A DNA stretch of 64,000 nucleotides from NCBI GenBank assembly GCA_964035015.1, contig OZ036013.1:10511566-10575565 (forward strand), written 5' to 3'. The DNA comes from Corallium rubrum (lineage: Eukaryota > Cnidaria > Anthozoa > Scleralcyonacea > Coralliidae). A program made the translations under genes and the position numbers. Each line of letters opens with the position of its first letter. The first letter of the stretch is position 1. The notes beneath the pieces are model-generated. The model ran no database searches. It was not told the origin of the DNA and worked only from the letters and a program-made list of their open reading frames with translations. Shown here piece after piece: positions 11,792 through 21,959 of the stretch.

Positions 11792-11984
11792 CAACCCTTT
11801 CCTGTCAGTAGGTTTTTCTGTGTTGAGTAAAATAGTTTTCTGTTTCACAAATTCAAATTATTTTGCGTTAGCCAAAGTAGAATACTTAATATGTTGTAGT
11901 GCATGTGGTACGTTTATGAGCTTGGTGTAATGTAACAGATGTTTGATAGGCGTTTGTCAAGTTCAAATACTCAGAAATTACTTC

Positions 11985-12785
11985 CAGCTCCAGACAGGGA
12001 TCGAACGTGAAGCCTTCGAATGATTGAGCTCTAGTCACTGAGCTACTGAGTCTCAGATGATTTGAATGTAAATTGAATATGTGTACAACCCACAACCTTG
12101 TGATCACCAGTGAGATGCTCTAACCATTGAGCTACTGGGACTCAGATGTTTTGAACGTAGGTTGAATATGTGTCCAACCCTGACAACCTTCTGATGACCA
12201 GTGAGAAGCTCTAATCATTGAGCTACTGAGTCTCGGATGATTTGAAGGTAGGTTGAATATGTGTACAACCCACAACCTTCTGATCACCAGTGAGATGCTC
12301 TAACCATTGGGCTACTGAGACTCAGATGATTTGAACGTAGATTCAATATGTGTACCACAACCAACCTTCTGATGACCAGTCAGATGATTTGAACATAGAT
12401 TGAAAGTAATCATTGAGCTACTGAGACTCAGATGATTTGAACGTAGATTGGATATGTGTACAACCACAACCTTCTGATGACCAGTGAGATGCTCTAACCA
12501 TTGAGCTGCTGAGACTCAGATGATTTGAACGTAGGTTGAATATGTGTACAACCCACAACCTTCTGATGACCATGCAGTGAGATGCTCTAATCATTGAGCT
12601 ACTGAGTCTCAGATGATTTGAACGTAGGTTGAATATGTGTGCAACCCACAACCTTGTGATCACCAGTGAGATGCTCTAACCACTGAACTACTGGGACTCA
12701 GATGATTTTAACGTAGATTGCATATGTGCAAGCCACAACCTTCTGATGACCAGTGAGATGCTCTAATCATTGAGTCACTGTGGCT
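11985..12785 (-). repeat. tRNA-derived tandem array, ~85-90 bp units
   Basis: Read on the minus strand, each unit holds an A-box-like TAGCTCAATGGTTAGAG and a decayed B-box region (GGTTGTGGGTT), followed by a body with CAAATCATCTGAG. About eight to nine units are tandem. The first unit (11985-12060) keeps an intact B box GTTCGATCCC. This looks like a tRNA-like SINE head that was amplified in tandem, not functional tRNA genes. Confidence 0.75.
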
Positions 12786-12790
12786 CAGGT

Positions 12791-12943
12791 GCTCGGGGAC
12801 CACATGTAGGGCATGTGGTCCCCGAGCCCGGGGTTGGGCCGAAGGCCCGGAGCCCCACGCGGCGAGGGTGCTAATCTCGACATGCGTGGAGTCCACTTAC
12901 CACGCGTATTAAAATGCGAATCAGTTTGAGCGATTTGAATATT

Positions 12944-13016
<73 letters not shown>
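12791..13016. repeat. GC-rich hairpin repeat with AT microsatellite
   Basis: A hairpin (GGGACCACATG and complement, 12797-12826) precedes GGCCGAAGGCCCGGAGCCC and a block reading GTGCTAATCTCGACATGCGT, then an alternating TA run at 12946-13016. The same blocks occur reversed at 57378-57535, also beside a TA run, so the pair are copies of one element. Confidence 0.7.
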
Positions 13017-13018
<2 letters not shown>

Positions 13019-13489
13019 GACAAAAAGACTTGAGAAAGGAATTTTTGGGATACGTACATCCTTTTCGAAAGAACAGAAACAAATCAACGTTTACGGATAA
13101 AGTCTTGACTAAAAACCCGTCAAACCGAAGCTCGAAAGAAGGAAAAAGAAATATTCAAAATAGAAAAGGTCGAAAAGTTTAAGCTACGGTAAAAATATAG
13201 AGTAGTCGCTTTCAGTAATCACGAACATTTTGTTCCTTTCACTGTTAATTTTGTTTTATATTTTGTGTGTCCTTGAAGTATTTTAAACGTATCATAGCCA
13301 TTGCATGTTTTTTCTTGCCAATGCCCGTTGTATTTTTTACCTGTGGCTGCCGTCTTATCTTCTTTTAAATAGTTTTCTTATTGTGAAACTACTTATGACT
13401 TGGCGGTTGTTTATAATTTAAAATAAATAATGGAGAAGGAACATTTTTTCTTTTGTAAAACGTACAAATGCTGTTGGAATATTTATTAA
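13017..13489. other. Unique flank of the retrotransposon
   Basis: No gene or repeat is recognised. It ends in the target site CATGT. Confidence 0.4.
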
Positions 13490-13494
13490 CATGT

Positions 13495-13614
13495 TGTGAT
13501 ATATGCGTACTTGGGCAACTATGTGGAGCATGCGCAGTGAGGCATTTAGTTCGTTGTTGTTCGACAAGTGTGTCTCTTGCTATATATGTTGTAATAAATG
13601 GCTTGAACATAACA
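13495..13614 (+). repeat. 5' LTR
   Basis: It begins TGTGATATATGCG and ends GAACATAACA. It contains a TATA-like GCTATATATG and the poly(A) signal AATAAA near the end. It is 120 bp, at the short end for Ty3-type elements. Confidence 0.95.
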
Positions 13615-13615
13615 G

Positions 13616-13627
13616 TGGCGACGAGGA
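13616..13627 (+). promoter_or_regulatory. Primer-binding site, tRNA-Ser
   Basis: TGGCGACGAGGA starts two bases after the 5' LTR. It is complementary to the 3' end, with CCA, of animal tRNA-Ser(GCU) over 12 bases. Confidence 0.8.
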
Positions 13628-13825
13628 GACAACCCAAACGAATACGGATAAAGACCTATATATAGTTACGCAAGTCTGGGGGACGTCAGGTGAAAACGGA
13701 AGCGATTATTCCGAACTACGAAGACGAAATTCAGGTTAGTGAGTACGAACAGTTCTCCTTACTAATTTTGGCCCCAACACGAATTTTCACACGAAATCCC
13801 CCTTACAATCGAGCAATACGACGTA

Positions 13826-16800
13826 ATGGCGTCAAACAAAGTAATGTTTGATAAATTTGATGCTCAGGACGAGGATATTGCCTCTTACTTGGATAGACTT
13901 ACTCAATATTTTATTGCACTGGACATTGTTGACGACGAAGACAATGCCGCCAAAAGGAAGGCAGTTCTACTTAGCAGTTTGGGTAGCGAGACGTACACGA
14001 TACTCCGAGATGTGTGTTTTTCTCAACAACCTAGTGAAAAGACGTACAGCCAGTTATGTGACGCTTTAAAGTCCCATTTTGAACCGAAGAGGTTAGTTGT
14101 GGCGGAGCGATTTCGTTTTAATACGACCAAACAACAGCCGAATCAACGCATCGGTGATTACGTAAAATATCTCAAAAAAATGGCTACCTTCTGTGAATTT
14201 ACGTGTACTCAGTTAGACGAACAGTTACGGGACCGATTTATTTGTGGCTTAGAATCAGAGAGTTTACAGAAGAAATTGCTTTCACAAAATCGTAGTTTCA
14301 AACAAGCAGTGGACATAGCACTGGCTGATGAGGCAGCAGCTCGGAATGTTCACGACATATCTTCAAGTAACACTTCTGAGAACAAGAAAGTAAACTTGAT
14401 CAATGCTACTCACAGCTACCCTTCTGGGTTTCAAGGACGACGGAATTTCATTTTCAAGAAAGGCTGCGATAGATGTGGTTTGGACAATCACACTCGCGAC
14501 GAATGCAAGCATAAGAATGCTCAATGTTATAACTGTCAACGTAGAGGTCATCTTCAATCACAATGCACAGTACCTAGGGAGCAATCAGAGGGTACCTTCC
14601 AAACCTCACGAGGGAAGAAGTCTGGACAAAGGCCTCCAAGACGTTCACAGAATCTACGGTACGTCGAAGAAGAAGACGACAACAGTGATGATGAGCTGGT
14701 TCGGTCAATTTTTACAGTCACAGGAACACAGGCTAGTGACAAGAAGCAAGATGGGCCATCAAAACCAGGCAAAAATGTGAGTGCTGTACGTGCTATTAAG
14801 GTACCCATGGTTGTGGAGGGAAATCCCATAGAGATGGAACTTGATACGGGAGCAGCAGTGTCAGTAATGAACCAGGTGGACTATGAGAAACATTTTAAAC
14901 ATATTCCGTTACAATCAGTAGCACGTCCTTTGCATTCCTATGCCGGTACACCCCTAAAGATTGTAGGACAGATCAATGTTAACGTTAAGTATCAAAGCCA
15001 GTCAGCAGTTCTGCCACTGATCATCGTGGAGGTAGATCGGTATACACCTCCTTTGGTAGGCAGGTCGTGGTTAGCGGCAATCAGATTTGTTTGGCCACAG
15101 CTATTTTCACAAGGCGAGTATAATGTACGAGGGACTTCCGTGGAAGAGTTGAAAACAAAGTATGCTGAAATCTTTACTCCGGAGTTGGGAACTGTGAAAG
15201 GGGTCAAGGCAACACTACATGTCAAGGAAGGAGCTGTTCCTGTTTTCCACAAAGCAAGACCAGTGCCTTATTCACTACGCCCAGCAGTGGAGAAAGAGCT
15301 CACAAGAATGCAAGAAGAAGGGGATATTACCCAAGTTGATTTCAGTGAATGGGCAACGCCGCTAGTACTTGTCCCAAAGACGGATGGCTCTATTAGATTG
15401 TGTGGAGACTACCGTAGTACAGTGAACCAGGGCATTCATGTGAATACATATCCAATTCCCACACCAGAGGAAGTGCACACCAAACTGGCTGGAGGGAAGA
15501 CATTTTCCAAGATTGATTTACGTTGTGCCTACCAACAATTGCTTCTGGACGAAGAATCACAAGCACTGGCAACAATTTCTACGCATAAAGGTTTGTTCCG
15601 TTATACCAGGCTTCCTTTTGGTATTTCGTCAAGCCCAGCAATATGGCAACGATTTATTGACCAGGTGTTACTTGGTTTGGATTCCACATGTGCAATCGTG
15701 GATGATGTCATAGTGACCCATTTACAGAATCTGGAGAAGGTCTTCCAGAGATTCCAAAGATATGGTCTGAAAGTTAAAGTAGAGAAATGTTCATTTATGC
15801 AGACATCGGTGGTTTACATGGGGACCTGCATATCAGCTGAAGGTATTCACCCGACAGAAGACAAAGTGGAAGCCATCAGAAATGCCCCAACACCTCAAGA
15901 TGCAACAGAGTTACGGTCATGGTTAGGGATGCTGAATTTTCATGCAAAGTTTATCCCAAATTTATCATCAGTGATTCATCCACTTAGCAACCTTCTGGGC
16001 AACAAAGCATGGCAGTGGACCAAGGAATGTGATGTAGCTTTCAAGAAGGCCAAGGAAGCTATTAGTTCAGATAGACTTCTTGCATATTATGATGACAGCC
16101 TACCACTACTGCTAGCAGCTGATGCTTCACCATATGGTATTGGAGCAGCCATCATGCAGGACCACCGCGATGGTTCCAGACGCCCAATAGCGTATGCCTC
16201 CAGAAGTCTCAACAAGCACGAAAAGGGATATGGTCAACTCGACAAAGAAGCTTTAGCGATCATGTTCGGACTAAAACGTTTCCGAATGTACCTCTATGGA
16301 AGACATTTTGAGATCTTGACAGATCATAAGCCTTCGGAAAGGATCTTGGGACCCAAGACAACAATTCCAGTGCTAGCTACACAACGGCTTCAAAGATGGG
16401 CGCTGCTTTTAACATCTTTCGACTACGACATCAAATTCATTCCATTTAAAGCAAATGTCTTGGCTGATGCGCTATCTTGTTTACCTTTGCTTAAGACAAC
16501 CCAGAGCGGAGATGGTATTTCCACCATAGAGGATAAACTGCTTGATAACTTGCCTGTCACCAGTAAAGAGATAAAGCATGCAACCCAAACCGACCCAGTC
16601 TTGTCTAAAGTATTGGGATTTGTCAAGAATGGCTGTCCTTCAGATGTGGAAGATTTGCGGCTAAAGCCTTATTTCGGCCGAAGACAGGAACTGTCAGTAC
16701 AACAGGATTGTCTCATGTTCGGCCCCAGAGTAGTCATACCAAACAAGCATCAGCAAAGCATCGTGAGTGAGTTACACATATCTCATCCTGGAATTGTAAG

Positions 16801-16999
16801 AATGAAAGAAGTGGCACGCAGTTTTGTCTGGTGGCCAGGGATGGATCAGGAAATTGTACAACTGGTCAGGCAGTGTTCAACCTGTCAGAAGGTGCGGAAT
16901 GTCCCTGCTGTCGCACCGTTAATGCCATGGATCTGGCCAAGCAAGTCTTGGATAAGAGTTCATGCAGATTTTGGTGAAAAGCACGGCCGATTTTGCTGA
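13826..16999 (+). CDS. gag-pol: Retrotransposon Gag-protease-RT-RNase H, start of integrase
   Basis: Encodes 1057 aa from an ATG 212 bp after the LTR. Gag is followed by two CCHC knuckles (residues 214-227 and 234-247, spacing CX2CX4HX4C), which bind RNA. The protease motif DTGA is at about 340. The reverse transcriptase has LPFG and an IVDD active site (624-627) in place of the usual Y-x-DD. The loop straight after it appears about six residues shorter than in related elements. RNase H starts near AADAS (766), with TDHKP downstream. The integrase zinc-binding part has H984, H987, C1017 and C1020. The frame then stops at 16999, just before the catalytic core, which continues in another frame. 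No frameshift signal is obvious, and a short duplication marks the break. This is an ancient or damaged copy. Confidence 0.92.
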   Translation: MASNKVMFDKFDAQDEDIASYLDRLTQYFIALDIVDDEDNAAKRKAVLLSSLGSETYTILRDVCFSQQPSEKTYSQLCDALKSHFEPKRLVVAERFRFNTTKQQPNQRIGDYVKYLKKMATFCEFTCTQLDEQLRDRFICGLESESLQKKLLSQNRSFKQAVDIALADEAAARNVHDISSSNTSENKKVNLINATHSYPSGFQGRRNFIFKKGCDRCGLDNHTRDECKHKNAQCYNCQRRGHLQSQCTVPREQSEGTFQTSRGKKSGQRPPRRSQNLRYVEEEDDNSDDELVRSIFTVTGTQASDKKQDGPSKPGKNVSAVRAIKVPMVVEGNPIEMELDTGAAVSVMNQVDYEKHFKHIPLQSVARPLHSYAGTPLKIVGQINVNVKYQSQSAVLPLIIVEVDRYTPPLVGRSWLAAIRFVWPQLFSQGEYNVRGTSVEELKTKYAEIFTPELGTVKGVKATLHVKEGAVPVFHKARPVPYSLRPAVEKELTRMQEEGDITQVDFSEWATPLVLVPKTDGSIRLCGDYRSTVNQGIHVNTYPIPTPEEVHTKLAGGKTFSKIDLRCAYQQLLLDEESQALATISTHKGLFRYTRLPFGISSSPAIWQRFIDQVLLGLDSTCAIVDDVIVTHLQNLEKVFQRFQRYGLKVKVEKCSFMQTSVVYMGTCISAEGIHPTEDKVEAIRNAPTPQDATELRSWLGMLNFHAKFIPNLSSVIHPLSNLLGNKAWQWTKECDVAFKKAKEAISSDRLLAYYDDSLPLLLAADASPYGIGAAIMQDHRDGSRRPIAYASRSLNKHEKGYGQLDKEALAIMFGLKRFRMYLYGRHFEILTDHKPSERILGPKTTIPVLATQRLQRWALLLTSFDYDIKFIPFKANVLADALSCLPLLKTTQSGDGISTIEDKLLDNLPVTSKEIKHATQTDPVLSKVLGFVKNGCPSDVEDLRLKPYFGRRQELSVQQDCLMFGPRVVIPNKHQQSIVSELHISHPGIVRMKEVARSFVWWPGMDQEIVQLVRQCSTCQKVRNVPAVAPLMPWIWPSKSWIRVHADFGEKHGRFC

Positions 17000-18053
17000 A
17001 AAGCACGATGCTTATTCCAAGTGGCCCGAGATATTCTTGATGAACAAGACTTCTGCTCAGGCGACAATTACAGTGTTGCGAAGCTTGTTCAGCAGATATG
17101 GTCTTCCATTACAGTTGGTTACCGATAATGGCCCTCAGTTTCGGAGCGAAGAATTCGACCATTTCCTTAACGCAAATGGAGTTAAGCATGTCAGAGTTGC
17201 TCCTTATCACACCGCAAGTAATGGGGCAGCGGAACGAATGGTACAGTCTTTCAAAAGGAGTCCTCAAGCCAGCAAGGAAAATGCAGATATACAGCAGAGT
17301 GTCTCTCGATTCCTGTTAGCATATCGTTGCACAAAGCATGCAACAACCGGTTGTACCCCAGCCAAATTGTTTCTTGGACACGAGTTACGAACTCGTCTTT
17401 CACTGGTCTGTCCCAAGGTGGAGGACAATGTTGTGAACAAGCAGAGCGACCAGAAGATGTATCATGACGGCCAGATACCGTTGCGTGAGTTTTATGCAGG
17501 AGAACAAGTCCAGGTGAAAGATGTTAGAAAGGATAATCAGTGGTGGTCGGCAACAGTCGCAGAGCGGAGGGCGCCCAAGAGCTACATTGTAATATTAGAA
17601 GATGGTAGAGTATGGAAACGCCATGTGGATCATTTGAGACGGGCAGGAGGTACCGTGCAGACCAACCCAGAACAGTCTTCCACGCCGCGTGAAGTTCAGT
17701 CAGACAAAGAGGGAGCAGGAGGGAGTGAAGAGTCTGAAACTCAGAACGGTGAGTCGAGTCTGATGGAGGAAGCGAAGGGACGGGAACTCAGAGTGACGAA
17801 GTGTCGGGTTTTCCAGCAACGGCGGGGCTCCAAGAGCCAAGTCAAGGAACTTTACGGAGATCTACAAGAGTCAGAAAACCTACAACAAGATTTGAAGAAG
17901 AAGCAAAAGAGTGAGAGGTTAAGAACATTGTGTTTTCCAATATTTTATAAACAATGCACTTTAACGATGCAATTAGGATTGTTAACTGTGTTTCATATTC
18001 AAACGGACAGTGCAGTTAGATTGTTAACTGTTTTTCTTATTCGATCATGTTAA
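16962..18053 (+). pseudogene. pol: Retrotransposon integrase catalytic core and tail, frame-shifted
   Basis: A 363-aa frame overlaps the end of the upstream frame. It holds the later catalytic residues, D55 in TDNGPQF and E91 in NGAAERM, then a GPY/F-like module (about residues 185-230) ending in a conserved RHVDHLRR stretch, and a charged tail. The imperfect 22-bp direct repeat at 16964-16985 and 16986-17007 sits exactly at the break, and the segment linking the first catalytic Asp to the core is shorter than usual. A local duplication/deletion probably disabled the gene; programmed frameshifting seems less likely. Confidence 0.85.
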
Positions 18054-18065
18054 GTTAGTTTAGGC

Positions 18066-18079
18066 TTAGAGGAAGGAAG
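18066..18079 (+). promoter_or_regulatory. Polypurine tract
   Basis: The purine run AGAGGAAGGAAG directly precedes the 3' LTR, as expected for plus-strand priming. Confidence 0.75.
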
Positions 18080-18200
18080 TGTGGTATATGCGTACTTGGG
18101 CAACCTATGTGGAGCATGCGCAGTGAGGCAGTCAGTTCGTTGTTGTTTGACAAGTGTGTCTCTTGCTATATATGTTGTAATAAATGGCTTGAACATAACA
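18080..18200 (+). repeat. 3' LTR
   Basis: It is 121 bp and matches the 5' LTR apart from about four substitutions and one extra base. Followed by the CATGT duplication. Confidence 0.95.
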
Positions 18201-18205
18201 CATGT

Positions 18206-19099
18206 ATGTGAAAACATTTTCAGCAATTCAGATTTCGAAATGAAAAATTGTTCTTGTCAAGCTTATATTAGTTTAAATAAATTTAAAATGCCATAAATGA
18301 ATATAGCCGTGGCAGCCAGCCAGCCAGCCAGGCAGTTTGAGTAGTTTTCAAAAAGCAAATAGTTTTAGATACCAAGCAATACTTTGTAAACATGGGAAGA
18401 AAGAACTGTAAAGTATAACCCTGATATTTTGATAAAATTCTGCGCCTGCTTCAGTAGTGTGGTGGTAACATCGTCAGTTTGCACGCGAACGAGATCGAGT
18501 TCAAACCGGGGATGCGACGTGCAATTTTCTTCATCTCAATATATTTTACGAAATATCATCCTTAAATTTTTCTTTGTCCTTTGTTGCATTTTTCTTCAAA
18601 AAAATACAGTTTTGGGTTTTTTTAATTTCAAACATTCTACCTTAATTAAAACTATATTTTCATCGTTCCGACAGGAGTAGCTATTTCCAGGCCTCCAATA
18701 AAAAAGAGCGCAATGGGAGTTGCTGGAAAAGCGGGCGAGGGGTTAATTGCTTTTATTTATTTCTAGTACGTTTGAAAGCTTTCGTTCAATTCAAATATTC
18801 AAAAAATGTTTCTGGGCTCCGTTGGTGAATTCTCCCTTCGTCGAGTAAAATACCAGAGTAGGGAGCTAAAATTTTGAAATCTTCACTGTTTTTCGACGTG
18901 GCGTCTTTTACAATCCTTTATAATAGATTGGAGATTTTCCTGCCAAAACTCAAGCAGGATTGTGTTCATCTCCCATCCCAGGAAGTCCGTTTATCTTATT
19001 ATATGCAGTTACCTCAGCCAAATAATTCTCGTTCTGTACAAGTCATGACAGAGGTCACAGGTGTTTTCCTGCAGTGGTTTCATACTAAATTTATGGTGG
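18206..19099. other. Non-coding flank with a possible tRNA-like relic
   Basis: 18450-18515 reads like a decayed tRNA head (TAGTGTGGTGGTAAC, then GAGTTCAAACC as a B box). I see no stem set good enough to call a tRNA. The rest is unassigned AT-rich sequence. Confidence 0.35.
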
Positions 19100-19827
19100 G
19101 AGCCTGTTCACATCAGGCGAATTATCTCGGGGGGGGGGGGGGGGGTGTATCCACCGCAATATCTTAATGTCAGTTCATTTGCATGTTTAACAAGACGCTT
19201 GGGATAGGCGTTCACTCGGGCTATTGGCAAAAGTGCGGAGAGTCTCTATACCGCCCGAGCAAAGGTGGGAGTGAGCCGAGGAAGATCAGATCGAAAGCTG
19301 ACAGAGGTGAACATATTTACGATCAAGACAGTTGTCAGTCACATCTGAACATTGTTAAACTACAAAGTCAGTCTATTCCGAAATCTACCAACAATGTGCA
19401 AGAACACCTTGATCAAAAGGCAAAGCTGTTCAACGTTTTGTCCAACTCCAAAAGCAAAAGGAGCAAAGAGCTTACAACATGTCTCACGGCCTCACTCCAT
19501 CACACGGCTAACAACTCACTGGAAGTATGAATAGTAGCGGAAATAAAAAGTGCAAAAATGCAAAATCGTGACACCAAAATATTTTTTTTAAAAAAACCCC
19601 GAGCCGAAATCTAGACTTGGTCTGTCACAGGTAGCCCGAGTAAAAAGTAAATCGTTCACATGAGATCGAGATAACTCGGGATAAGGGATAAGTCGACCAG
19701 AGATAGCGTATTAAATCCTATAGGGCCAAACGATTATCTCGCTTCCATATGAAGGCTTCCATCCGAGTTATCCCTACCCCCTTCCCTCTATTTTCCCTAA
19801 ATAACTCCATCTAATGCGAACAGGCTC
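19100..19827. mobile_element. Foldback element with GAGCCTGTTC ends
   Basis: GAGCCTGTTCACAT at the left is answered by ATGCGAACAGGCTC at the right. A 14-base G-run lies near the left end (19130-19145) and CTCGGGATAA-type sequence near the right. The target duplication is not clear. Short frames inside match nothing recognised. Confidence 0.6.
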
Positions 19828-19830
19828 TAA

Positions 19831-20158
19831 ATGCCTGTTTACAAGGAGGTAGGGTTACCCTAGCAACCGGGTAAAGTTAGGGTCACCCTGCTGCCCGGGT
19901 TAACTTAATTAGACGTGATCACCAAGCACTAATAGCAAGAAGCCTGGAACTAGTAAAAGGTTGTCCTGGGCAGGCGAGTTATCCCCACCAAACGCATTTA
20001 CAAGGACAAAACATAACCCTTAACCTTAGTGGCGTGATAGGTTACCCTAGCGTCCTTGTAAACACGCCAAACAAAAAAACAACAAGAAATGTACGAGAGC
20101 TAGGGTAACCCGTGTGCTAGGGTAATCCGAAGGGAAACCCAACCTCCTAAACAGGCCC
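19831..20158. mobile_element. Foldback MITE, TAA target duplication
   Basis: Ends ATGCCTGTTTACAAGGAGG and (reversed) GGGCCTGTTTAGGAGG are inverted repeats. TAA flanks both sides (19828-19830, 20159-20161). AGGGTTACCCTAG-type motifs repeat inside. A 3-bp TWA duplication is the PIF/Harbinger pattern. It abuts the preceding foldback. Confidence 0.7.
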
Positions 20159-20315
20159 TAAGCTTGTTTGACCTGTCATGGCGCTCGCTGATTGGTAGTG
20201 TAGGGACTGCTAAGTTTTGGCGGGAAAATCTCCGAGTTGATTTAAATGAAAACAACAAAGATTTAGCTATGTTTTTTGTTGGAAAGTTTGGACAATATTA
20301 CGTCCCGAGACATTA

Positions 20316-20540
20316 AGCCCTAATCAAACGAGAACGCAAGTCATCGCAAGTTGGCAGTCACGCTATCTCAGCCAGCCGCTCTGAATAATTTCCCGAAAAT
20401 ATTATGTACCGTGACAAAGTTAAAACTTGTTGAAAACACTCATGAAACCTTTATTTTGTTAATTTGGGTGTTCGAACGATCGCCACAGAAATTTGTGACT
20501 GCCAACTTGCGATGACTTGTGTTCTCGTTTGATTAGGTCT
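20316..20540. mobile_element. 225-bp MITE, TTA target duplication
   Basis: Ends AGCCCTAATCAAACGAGAAC and (reversed) AGACCTAATCAAACGAGAAC differ at one base. TTA flanks both sides (20313-20315, 20541-20543), and the related repeat at 36 kb shows the uninterrupted ACATTA site. Harbinger-type duplication. Confidence 0.85.
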
Positions 20541-20598
20541 TTAGTCTTGCTTTTTTCTAAAAGATGTTTATCTTTAAGCGAGGAAAATTAACGTTTAA

Positions 20599-21047
20599 GG
20601 TGCATATAACCCCAAATTTTTTATCATCTAAATACGTTCTACCTTTGGCAAAGAGTTGGACAACGAAATATTTTTTAGATTGGAGCAAGCTTTGCTTTAA
20701 TTTCAAAATGGTAATGAGATGACGCCAAAGTAGTCATCATTATCTATACAATATTTATTTGCAGGAGTGACGTGACCCTGCAGTTCTTCCACTAATGGTG
20801 TGTTTAAACAACATGTTCTATATTGTATGAGTTTTTCCACAAAAATTCTCAGGTAGTTTATCTTGCCAAAAAGAGAAAGAAAGCCAAATGCCAACATAGA
20901 CATCATCTCCGCATTACCATACTAGGAATGCGAATCACCAAAAAACATTGAAGAATTGCTCCAATCAAAAAAATATTTCACTGAACAACTGTTTCCTCTA
21001 TGTAGAACGTATTCAGATGATAAAAAAAAACTGGGTTTATATGCACT
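20599..21047. mobile_element. 449-bp MITE, TTAA target duplication
   Basis: Ends GGTGCATATAACCCC and (reversed) AGTGCATATAAACCC are inverted, and TTAA flanks both (20595-20598, 21048-21051). The 36.09 kb copy of the host repeat reads straight through as GTTTAACAGGTGTAAAC, the empty site. TTAA specificity is typical of piggyBac and Kolobok elements. Confidence 0.88.
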
Positions 21048-21509
21048 TTAACAGGTGTAAACATGAAGCCAAACGAACAAGCTCAAAAGTAAGGTAAACG
21101 GCAACATTTGAAGACGAACGCAGGCCGGCTAAAAGCAACAAAGGAAATGAACCAAAAGCTATACAGTAACTGCCTTATTAACCTCGTTTTTTTCAGTTTT
21201 TTTACTAGAACTTACAATAACTATTTTTCTTCTTAATTTAAACAGACTTTGGACTATTTTTCCGCTAAAAAGAATCTCCTTCTGTAAAATGGATGATTCA
21301 ATCTTGCTTTGTCGGCACACTGGATGCAGAGTGCAGACCGCCAATACAAGGTACTCTTTAACATTTTAGTTGGAGTATATTTGTACTTTTAGTATACCGT
21401 GAAAGTTCTGTTAAACCTTTATTTACTTAATGATATTTATACACGGTAGCCTATCAATCCGTAATAAGGTTTGTTTTTCACGAGGCCGTGGGTTAAAAAT
21501 TATATTTTA

Positions 21510-21697
21510 AGCAATGGTTCATGGTTTGGCGTGCTCCATCGAGTTATGGATGCACGCGGGAAGTTCGAAGTGCAGGTAACAAGCGTAAGACGAGTTGGTG
21601 GAGGCGTAGCCGGCAACAACTCTCGAGTTTTGAGTGTTCTCCAACTTCCCAAGTGCATCCATAACGCAATGGAGCTTGCCAAACCATGAACCATGTG
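21510..21697. mobile_element. Foldback repeat with TTCATGGTTTGGC ends
   Basis: The left arm 21517-21575 is mirrored at 21640-21697, including TTATGGATGCAC. No coding content. A smaller palindrome, GCTCCATCGCGTTATGGAGC, lies at about 21791-21810. Confidence 0.65.
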
Positions 21698-21959
21698 TTT
21701 TATAACAGAGAATCAGACACAAAACAACGGAAAACAATATTTATTTCGCTGATTAAAAATGAGTTTCTCGTTACGTTTGAAAATACCGTGCTCCATCGCG
21801 TTATGGAGCACGCACGGTAGCCAATCAGAAACGCCGTTATATAGCGCGTCCGTTGTTGTATTAATTCAATGGTTTTGATCAGCTCTACTGTTTGAGGGGC
21901 CCAAACTTGCGTCGCATACCTAAGATGGGCGACGGACAATTGCCAGGCAGATGGTGGTT

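Larger units (their letters stand above)
13490..18205 (+). mobile_element. Ty3-type LTR retrotransposon, Mag-like
   Basis: A complete element by structure: 5-bp target duplication CATGT on both sides (13490-13494, 18201-18205), LTRs of 120 and 121 bp, tRNA-Ser primer site, gag-pol, polypurine tract. Domain order protease, reverse transcriptase, RNase H, integrase is the Ty3/Metaviridae order. Very short LTRs, the tRNA-Ser primer and K02A2.6-like integrase flanks suggest the Mag lineage (family knowledge). The LTRs differ by about four substitutions and one indel, so it is not a brand-new insertion. Lesions in pol mean this copy is probably dead. Confidence 0.93.
20190..21200 (+). repeat. Copy of the GAGTTGATTT repeat, carrying two nested MITEs
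   Basis: Outer parts match 7920-8340 and 35.93-36.2 kb: TTTTGGCGGGAAAATCTCCG at the left, GGTGTAAACATGAAGCC and CCTTATTAACCTCGTTT at the right. Two insertions split it (20316-20540, 20599-21047). Both are absent from the 36 kb copy. Confidence 0.7.

Noticed and set aside
11985-12785. CRISPR-like array of repeats and spacers
   Set aside because: Units are contiguous and tRNA-derived, with no distinct spacers, and the genome is an animal's.
16962-16999. Programmed -1/+1 frameshift between the pol frames
   Set aside because: The overlap coincides with a 22-bp duplication and a shortened domain, which fits damage better. Kept only as a test.
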